Part shown: in pieces, positions 58,451-64,000 of the stretch
Numbering within the stretch: the stretch's first letter is position 1
Layout: each line of letters starts with the position of its first letter
Source of the DNA: Desulfovibrio sp.
GTDB lineage: Bacteria; Desulfobacterota; Desulfovibrionia; Desulfovibrionales; Desulfovibrionaceae
DNA: 64,000 nucleotides
Assembly (NCBI GenBank): GCA_031287575.1
Contig: JAITSV010000058.1
Coordinates: 1-64,000, forward strand
Direction of reading: 5' to 3'
Made by a program: the position numbers and the translations under genes
Notes under the pieces: generated by a model
What the model was told of the DNA's origin: nothing
Seen by the model: the letters and a program-made list of their open reading frames with translations, nothing else
Databases searched by the model: none

Positions 58451-58618
58451 TGCCACACCGCGAGGAATCGTTCGGGCGGCATGCGCCGACCGGGAAGATT
58501 CCCGCACCGGCCGCCCGCTTTCTCCGAAAGCCGACGGCCCTCGACCACACCTTCCGGCGGCCGCCCAGGCCGTCGCCGCGCGGCGTCCGCCGCGCCTCTG
58601 CCAAGGAGCACACCAGCT

Positions 58619-60442
58619 ATGTGCGGCATCATCGGATACGCCGGCCATCGTCCCGCCGTTCCCCTCATCATAGAAGGCCTGCGCCGCCTGGAATACCGGG
58701 GCTACGACTCGGCGGGGGTCGCCTTCGTCCAGAACCGCGAACTGGTCACCGTGCGCGCCGAGGGCAAGCTTTCCGCCCTTGACGAAAAGCTGGCGTCCTG
58801 TCCCAACACCGTGGCCACCACGGGCATGGGCCACACCCGCTGGGCCACCCACGGCATTCCCGTGGAACGCAACGCCCACCCGCACAAGTCCAACGACGGC
58901 GGCCTCGCCATCGTGCACAACGGCATCATCGAGAACTACGCGGAACTGAAGGCCGACCTTGCCGCCAAGGGCTACGTCTTCCATTCCGAGACCGACACCG
59001 AAGTGCTGGCCAACCTCATCTCCGAGGGCCGCAAGCACAACGCCACCATGCTCGACGCCTTTGCCTGGGCGCTGCGCCAGGCCCACGGGGCCTACGCCGT
59101 GGCCCTGACCACGCCCGAAGAGCCGGAAGTGCTCTACGCCGCGCGCCTGTCCGCCCCGCTGATCCTGGGCGTGGGCACCGGCGAGAACTTCGTGGCGTCG
59201 GACATCCCCGCCTTCCTGCCCTACACCCGCGACGTGGTGTTCCTGGAAGACGGCGAACTGGTGCGCATCGACGCCAACTCGTGGAAGGTCATGCGCATTG
59301 CCGACCTGTCGGCGGTGGACAAGGCCGTCAACCACATCCAGTGGGACATGCAGGCGGCCCAGAAGGGCGGCTACAAGCACTTCATGCTCAAGGAAATCTT
59401 CGAGCAGCCCAAGGTCATCACCGACTGCCTGGCGGGCCGCGTGGACTGGAACCGCATGGAAGTGACCCTGCCGGAACTGGCCGCGCTGCCGGTGCCCAAG
59501 CGGCTGCACATCGTGGCCTGCGGCACCTCGTACCATGCGGGCATGTGGGGCAAGCACCTGCTGGAAAGCTGGGCGCGCGTGCCGGTGAACGTGGAAATCG
59601 CCTCCGAATTCCGCTACCGCGACATCATTCTGGACCCGGCGGACATGGTGCTGGTCATCAGCCAGTCGGGCGAGACGGCGGATACCCTTGCCGCCCTGCG
59701 CATAGCGCGGGAGCACGGCGTGAAGGTGGCGGGCCTGTGCAACGTGGTGGGTTCGTCCATCGCGCGCGAGGCGGACGCGGTCATCTACACCCAGGCCGGG
59801 CCGGAAATCAGCGTGGCCTCCACCAAGGCCATGTGCAGCCAGATGGTGCTGCTGACCCTGATGGCCCTGCACTGGGGCCGCAACACCGGCGCCCTTTCCG
59901 AAACCGTGCGCGCCAACGTGCTGCAAACCCTCAAGAAGATGCCCGGCCAGCTGGAAACCGTGCTGCCCGCCATGCGCGACGAGGCGCAGGTGCTGGCCCG
60001 CACCTACTCCAAGGCCAAGAGCTTCTTCTACCTGGGGCGCGGCCACTGCTTCCCGCTGGCGCTGGAAGGCGCCCTGAAGCTGAAGGAAATCTCGTACATC
60101 CATGCGGAGGGCTACGCCTCCGGCGAGATGAAGCACGGACCCATCGCGCTCATCGACCCGGACTTCCCCACCTTTGCCCTGGCGCTGAACGACGACCTGT
60201 TCCCCAAGGTGAAGTCCAACATCGAGGAAGTGCAGGCCCGGCGCGGCAAGATCATTGCCCTGACCAACCCCGGCGTGGAACTGCGGGTGGACCACCCCTG
60301 GTCCATCCCCGACGCCTGGGGTCCCATGGCCGCCTTCCTGGTGCTGCCCGCCCTGCAACTGTTCAGCTACGAGGCCGCCGATTACCTCGGCAAGGACGTG
60401 GACCAGCCGCGCAACCTCGCCAAGAGCGTGACGGTGGAATAG
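58619..60442 (+). CDS. glmS: Glutamine-fructose-6-phosphate aminotransferase (isomerizing)
   Basis: This 607-residue cytosolic enzyme makes glucosamine 6-phosphate for peptidoglycan and lipopolysaccharide. The N-terminal glutamine amidotransferase domain starts with the nucleophile Cys2 (MCGIIGYAGHRPA) and has GHTRWATHG. Two SIS domains (about 285-420 and 455-595) follow, with CGTSYHAG and SQSGETADT. The invariant C-terminus LAKSVTVE is present. AAGGAG lies ten bases before ATG 58619. Two terminator hairpins close the unit. Confidence 0.97.
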   Translation: MCGIIGYAGHRPAVPLIIEGLRRLEYRGYDSAGVAFVQNRELVTVRAEGKLSALDEKLASCPNTVATTGMGHTRWATHGIPVERNAHPHKSNDGGLAIVHNGIIENYAELKADLAAKGYVFHSETDTEVLANLISEGRKHNATMLDAFAWALRQAHGAYAVALTTPEEPEVLYAARLSAPLILGVGTGENFVASDIPAFLPYTRDVVFLEDGELVRIDANSWKVMRIADLSAVDKAVNHIQWDMQAAQKGGYKHFMLKEIFEQPKVITDCLAGRVDWNRMEVTLPELAALPVPKRLHIVACGTSYHAGMWGKHLLESWARVPVNVEIASEFRYRDIILDPADMVLVISQSGETADTLAALRIAREHGVKVAGLCNVVGSSIAREADAVIYTQAGPEISVASTKAMCSQMVLLTLMALHWGRNTGALSETVRANVLQTLKKMPGQLETVLPAMRDEAQVLARTYSKAKSFFYLGRGHCFPLALEGALKLKEISYIHAEGYASGEMKHGPIALIDPDFPTFALALNDDLFPKVKSNIEEVQARRGKIIALTNPGVELRVDHPWSIPDAWGPMAAFLVLPALQLFSYEAADYLGKDVDQPRNLAKSVTVE

Positions 60443-60468
60443 CCGCGCGCCCTGCCAACTCGCCTTGC

Positions 60469-60530
60469 AAGGCCCCCGTTCAGGGGGCCTTAGACTGCTG
60501 ACAAGCCCCCCTTTTCTGGGGCTTGTCTTG
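60469..60530 (+). terminator. Two tandem terminators after glmS
   Basis: AAGGCCCCC (60469-60477) pairs with GGGGGCCTT (60483-60491). Then ACAAGCCCC (60501-60509) pairs with GGGGCTTGT (60518-60526), followed by CTTGTTT. The stretch from 60469 to 60506, read on the minus strand, is related to the repeat unit at 38554-38596. Confidence 0.85.
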
Positions 60531-60666
60531 TTTCCGGCACTGCTACGACACAAGCGCTGACGCCCGGCGACAACGACGCCCCCTCGCGCACTCATTCAAA
60601 AAGGCAATGTTTTTCATCTGGAATTGTCATTACCTTGCCAATCGCCCCCCCCTTTTTCCGAACATC

Positions 60667-60684
60667 TGTAACAGCATGGTTACA
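60667..60684. promoter_or_regulatory. Palindrome TGTAAC-N6-GTTACA upstream of the riboswitch
   Basis: This perfect 6-bp dyad with a six-base centre has the layout of CRP/FNR-family operators (compare TGTGA-N6-TCACA). It lies just before a TTGACA hexamer (60691-60696) and about 50 bases before the riboswitch. It is likely a regulator site for the chemoreceptor promoter. Confidence 0.55.
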
Positions 60685-60730
60685 ATTTTATTGACAGGAA
60701 ATGCGATATGCCGCAGTGCAGGACTTACGA

Positions 60731-60803
60731 GACAAATGCCAAACCTGCCGTGAGGTAGGGACGGAAAGCCACGGGTCTCCAGCAGACAGCCGGGCCGCCT
60801 TGT
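60731..60803 (+). ncRNA. Cyclic-di-GMP-I (GEMM-I) riboswitch candidate
   Basis: The core matches the GEMM-I pattern: AAACC, a hairpin CCTGCC-GTGA-GGTAGG with a GNRA loop, then GGGACGGAAAGCCACGGGTC. A second hairpin GTCT-CCAGC-AGAC follows, then AGCCGGGCCGCC. The GNRA tetraloop, the AAAGCCACGGG bulge strand and the AGCCGGG return strand are the diagnostic parts. The outer helix P1 is imperfect (ACAA with TTGT, GCC with GGC). The chemoreceptor start lies 346 bases downstream. A hairpin TCCCCC-CGTCT-CGGGGGA region follows at about 60815-60832 and could be part of the expression platform. The leader from there to 61149 has no gene. Confidence 0.8.
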
Positions 60804-61149
60804 ATCCGTCGCCCTCCCCCCGTCTCGGGGGAATTGAGCTGCCGCGTAATTGTTTGCCTGATCAAACATGACCGGGCCGCTCCACTTCGGCACTCCCGCA
60901 TCGTCCCGCACGGGCGCCCTTGGTGTCCGTCCTGTTTCGCGCACATGCACCGCCAACCGCGGACGCTCCACCGGCCATGCCGGGCGTCTGCCTTCCTGGC
61001 GGAGCACGGGCCGTGCGTCGTGGCACGCTCACACTCCACCGTGTCTGCCAACGCCCCGCACAGTGGCTTCATGTTCGCATCGCGCCATGCCTTCCCGGGG
61101 GGAGCGGGCTGCCGCGACGGCCCACCGCAACCCCCCAGAGGGGACCTTC

Positions 61150-63189
61150 ATGAAACTGAACTTGCGCGCTCGGTTCCTGCTGCCCATCGTGGGCGTGGTC
61201 GTCCTGGCCATGGCCGCGTCGGGTGCGCTGTCCTACCGCAACGCCACCGACGCGTTGTGGGGCAGCTATCTTTCCACCGCTGGCGAAATTGCCGCCACGG
61301 CCAGCCTGGGCTTCACCGAACGGGTCGGCGACCTGCGCACCACCCTGACCTCGCAGGCCAAGTCGGCGGACATCACCGGCGTGCTCGCGCCCGGCGGCAC
61401 CGACCCGGACCCCGTGTCCACCGCCAATGCCGCCTTGCGTGACATCGTGGAAGCCAACCCCGTGTTGCAGGCCGTCAACGTCATCGGGCCCGACGGCCTG
61501 GTCGTTGCCAGCACACGCGCCGACAGCGTGGGGCGCGACAAGCTGGCCGAGCGCGACTACTTCAAGAACGGCATGCGCGGTGAAACGACCGTCACCGACG
61601 CCTTCATGAGCAAGATCAGCAACGCGCCGGTGTTCGTGCTGGCAGTGCCCATCAAGAAGGACGGCAAGGTGCTGGGCGTGCTGTCCGCTCCGGTGGATCT
61701 GGCCGTGCTGTCCGCCCGGCTGGTGGACCCGGTGAAGGTGGGCAAGAACGGCAACGCCTTCCTGGTGGCGCGTTCCGGCAAGCTGGCCGCGCACCCCAGG
61801 AAGGATCTGCTGCTGCAACTGGACCTGAACGAATTCGACTGGGGCAAGAAGCTCATCGCCCAGCGCTCCGGCACCCTGGAATACGAGTACGAGGGCCAGC
61901 ACATGGCCGCCGCCTTCACCCTGAACGAAGCCACCGGCTGGATCATCACGGTGAACGTCAGCGCCTCCGACATCGAGGAAGCAGTGACGGGCATCCGCAA
62001 CACGGGCGTGGTCACCGGGGGGGCAGCCATCGTGCTGGTGTGCCTGGTGGTGTTCGGCATCGTGCGCGGGGTGACCCGGGCCCTCGGCTCCAGCGTGTCC
62101 TATGCCCAGGTGGTGGCGGGCGGCGAACTGGGACGCACCTTGGAACTGACCCGCGGCGACGAGATCGGCGAGTTGGCCGACGCCCTGCGCACCATGGTGG
62201 GCACCCTGCGCGACATGATCGCCACCGCCGACCACAAGACCGCCGAAGCCGAGGAACAGACCCGCCGCGCCGAACGCGCCGTGCAGGAGGCCGAGGCCGC
62301 CAAGCAGCGCGCCGAAGCGGCCCGCCGCGAAGGCATGTTGCAGGCCGCCGGGCAGCTGGACATCATCGTCATGCGCGTCAGCGCCGCGTCGGAGGAACTG
62401 GCCGCGCAGATCGAACAGTCGTCGCGCGGGACCGACGTGCAGCGCGAACGCACGGCGGAAGCGGCCACGGCCATGGAACAGATGAACGCCAGCGTGCTGG
62501 AAGTGGCCCGCAACGCCACCGACGCGGCGGGCAGCGCCGACAGGGCGCGCGCCACGGCCCAGGAAGGCGCCGGGGTGGTGGAATCCGTGGTGGCGGCCAT
62601 CGACGAGGTCAGCCGCCACGCGGGTGAACTGACCCGCAGCCTGGGGGACCTGGGCAACAGGGCTGAAGGCATCGGCCGCATCATGGGCGTCATCAGCGAC
62701 ATTGCCGACCAGACCAACCTGCTGGCGCTGAACGCGGCCATCGAGGCGGCCCGCGCCGGGGACGCCGGGCGCGGCTTTGCCGTGGTGGCCGACGAGGTGC
62801 GCAAGCTGGCCGAAAAGACCATGAACGCCACCCGGGAAGTGGACGAGGCGGTGCGCGCCATCCAGACCGGCACCCGCGAGAACATCCGGGGCATGGAAGA
62901 AGCCTCGGGCGCGGTGGGCCGCAGCACCGAACTGGCCACCGTGGCCGGGCGCTCGCTGGGCGACATCGTGACCATCGTGCAGACCACCGCCGACCAGGTG
63001 CGCTCCATCGCCACCGCCTCGGAGGAACAGTCCGCCGCCAGCGAGCAGATCAACCGGGGCACGGAAGAAGTGAACCGCATCGCGGCGGAAACCGCCGACG
63101 CCATGAACCAGTCCGCCGCCGCCGTGGCGGAGCTGGCCCGCATGGCGGGCGAACTGCGCGGTCTGGTCGAGGAACTGAAGCGGGCCTAG
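61150..63189 (+). CDS. Methyl-accepting chemotaxis protein with periplasmic double-Cache domain
   Basis: This 679-residue chemoreceptor has TM1 (about 8-30), a double-Cache sensor (about 35-275: [40 protein letters not shown]), TM2 (about 283-305), HAMP (about 306-360) and a coiled coil. The signalling tip [20 protein letters not shown] is followed by [25 protein letters not shown] precedes ATG 61150. Its long leader holds a c-di-GMP riboswitch candidate and a palindromic operator, so expression of this receptor may respond to c-di-GMP. It shares the signalling core with the receptor at 35940 but has no PAS domain. Confidence 0.93.
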   Translation: MKLNLRARFLLPIVGVVVLAMAASGALSYRNATDALWGSYLSTAGEIAATASLGFTERVGDLRTTLTSQAKSADITGVLAPGGTDPDPVSTANAALRDIVEANPVLQAVNVIGPDGLVVASTRADSVGRDKLAERDYFKNGMRGETTVTDAFMSKISNAPVFVLAVPIKKDGKVLGVLSAPVDLAVLSARLVDPVKVGKNGNAFLVARSGKLAAHPRKDLLLQLDLNEFDWGKKLIAQRSGTLEYEYEGQHMAAAFTLNEATGWIITVNVSASDIEEAVTGIRNTGVVTGGAAIVLVCLVVFGIVRGVTRALGSSVSYAQVVAGGELGRTLELTRGDEIGELADALRTMVGTLRDMIATADHKTAEAEEQTRRAERAVQEAEAAKQRAEAARREGMLQAAGQLDIIVMRVSAASEELAAQIEQSSRGTDVQRERTAEAATAMEQMNASVLEVARNATDAAGSADRARATAQEGAGVVESVVAAIDEVSRHAGELTRSLGDLGNRAEGIGRIMGVISDIADQTNLLALNAAIEAARAGDAGRGFAVVADEVRKLAEKTMNATREVDEAVRAIQTGTRENIRGMEEASGAVGRSTELATVAGRSLGDIVTIVQTTADQVRSIATASEEQSAASEQINRGTEEVNRIAAETADAMNQSAAAVAELARMAGELRGLVEELKRA

Positions 63190-63233
63190 CCCGGCAAGGC
63201 CGCGCGTCCTTCCGCGCGGCACCGGAAAACGGC

Positions 63234-63269
63234 GCGTGCCCGTCACCATGTGGCGGGCACGCACTGTTT
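63234..63269 (+). terminator. Terminator of the chemoreceptor gene
   Basis: GCGTGCCCG (63234-63242) pairs with CGGGCACGC (63254-63262), followed by ACTGTTTT. A second hairpin, GCCGCGCG/CGCGCGGC (63199-63220), lies just before it. Confidence 0.7.
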
Positions 63270-63364
63270 TCACGGCCACACGGTGCCGGCCACACATCAT
63301 TTGGACACATCTCATCGGGGCACATGTCATCGGGGCGCGCGCTGTCCGGCCATACGGTGTCCGG

Positions 63365-64000
63365 TCACTCGCTGCTGGCCGGGGCATCCGGCACGGTGCC
63401 GTGCACCTCGCGGGCAATGTCCAGCCATGCCCGCGCCGCGTGCGACAGGTACCCCCCGCGCCGCCAGACCAGCGCCATGCGCCACTGCATGTCCGGCTCG
63501 TCCAGCAGGACCCGTTCCGCCGTGGTGTGGTGCTCGGCAACCATCAGCCGGGGCAGCAGCGCAACCCCCATGCCCGCCTCCACCAGCCCCACGATGAAGT
63601 CCATCTGGCCGCTGCGCGCGGCCACCCTGGGGCGAAAGCCGTTGCGCTCGCACCCGTCCAGCACGATCTGGTTCAACTGGAACGCCTCGTCGAACAGGAT
63701 GAACGGCTCGCCCGCCATGTCGCGCAAGCGCAGGGCCTTCCGCGCCGCCAGGGCATGCCCCGGCGGCAGCAGCACCATCAGCGGCTCCGCCCGCACGTGC
63801 TGCCACTCGAATTCCCCGGATATGGGCGCCAGCGACGCGGCAAGGTCCACCTCGCCCGCGTGCAGCAATTCGCCCAGCCGCCTGCTGCCGTCCTCCACCA
63901 GGGCCACGTCCACGCCGGGATAGCGGCTGCGGAACAGCGCGAACACCGGCGCGAACAGCACCCGGCTGCCGAACAGCGGCACCCCCACCCGCAGGGCGCC
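63365..64000 (-). CDS. LysR-family transcriptional regulator, 3' part
   Basis: About 212 residues of the effector-binding domain are in the window. The helix-turn-helix end lies beyond base 64000. Typical LysR features are the first-lobe segment GVPLFGSRVLFAPVFALFR, LGELLHAGEVDLAASLAP, the hinge region MVLLPPGHALA and GLVEAGMGVALLPRLMVAEH. It would bind a small molecule and control a nearby gene outside the window. It converges with the chemoreceptor gene. Confidence 0.88.
   Translation of the reverse strand, partial: GALRVGVPLFGSRVLFAPVFALFRSRYPGVDVALVEDGSRRLGELLHAGEVDLAASLAPISGEFEWQHVRAEPLMVLLPPGHALAARKALRLRDMAGEPFILFDEAFQLNQIVLDGCERNGFRPRVAARSGQMDFIVGLVEAGMGVALLPRLMVAEHHTTAERVLLDEPDMQWRMALVWRRGGYLSHAARAWLDIAREVHGTVPDAPASSE

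Noticed and set aside
58209..58618. glmS ribozyme upstream of glmS
   Set aside because: No matching core or cleavage-site context was seen, and the ribozyme is mainly a Firmicute feature.

Overview
The window reads as a chromosomal segment of a high-GC, flagellated, anaerobic delta-proteobacterium. The best fit is Desulfovibrionaceae, probably the vulgaris/Nitratidesulfovibrio group. This rests on strong third-position GC in every frame, a complex I locus with MrpD-like antiporter subunits, an FmdE/molybdopterin-binding fusion, many chemoreceptors and two-component pairs, and GC-rich intergenic repeats of a kind I associate with Desulfovibrio. No search was run, so the taxonomic call is an inference.

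Layout. (1) 1-8442: distal half of a complex I operon, nuoI-J-K, a MrpD-like subunit, an 85-residue membrane protein, a NuoL-like subunit, nuoM and nuoN, closed by a strong terminator. Repeat elements sit inside the operon before nuoI and between the NuoL-like gene and nuoM. (2) 8569-13646: a sulfotransferase-fold protein, an FmdE-MoCF fusion, an AraC regulator and a DUF2000 protein. (3) 13973-23362: flagellar filament and hook genes: a zinc-finger (ZAS-like) protein, flgD, flgE, flgK, flgL, fliD, and convergent flagellin with a sigma-28-type promoter. (4) 23510-27718: an ECF-like sigma factor, a CpxRA-like two-component pair and an EF-hand protein. (5) 27782-35579: a four-gene exporter (ABC permease, ATPase, HlyD-type adaptor, NodT-type outer membrane channel) divergent from an OmpR/EnvZ-type pair, with 7-bp direct repeats in the shared promoter. 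(6) 35940-38596: a large PAS-containing chemoreceptor followed by repeats.

(7) 38690-41617: a toxin-antitoxin cluster (hipBA on the minus strand; hicBA plus a small XRE protein on the plus strand) next to tRNA-Val(TAC). (8) 41945-50727: a GAF/pseudo-kinase protein, polysaccharide export protein, lipoprotein, a rare bacterial PFK-2/FBPase-2-like bifunctional protein, RdgB and a Cys-rich PAS histidine kinase. (9) 50985-60442: housekeeping genes rimO, rpsA, sppA, a GNAT protein with a 10-copy (His-Thr-Gly) linker, malQ and glmS. (10) 60443-64000: tandem terminators, a palindromic operator, a cyclic-di-GMP (GEMM-I) riboswitch candidate, a second chemoreceptor and the 3' part of a LysR regulator.

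The most interesting points are the four antiporter-like subunits in one complex I operon (one with Asn where the TM7 Lys is expected), the c-di-GMP riboswitch candidate ahead of a chemoreceptor, the same beta-type insert in both hook-filament junction proteins, the regulatory repeats beside both two-component pairs, and the compact HipBA/HicBA/XRE cluster.
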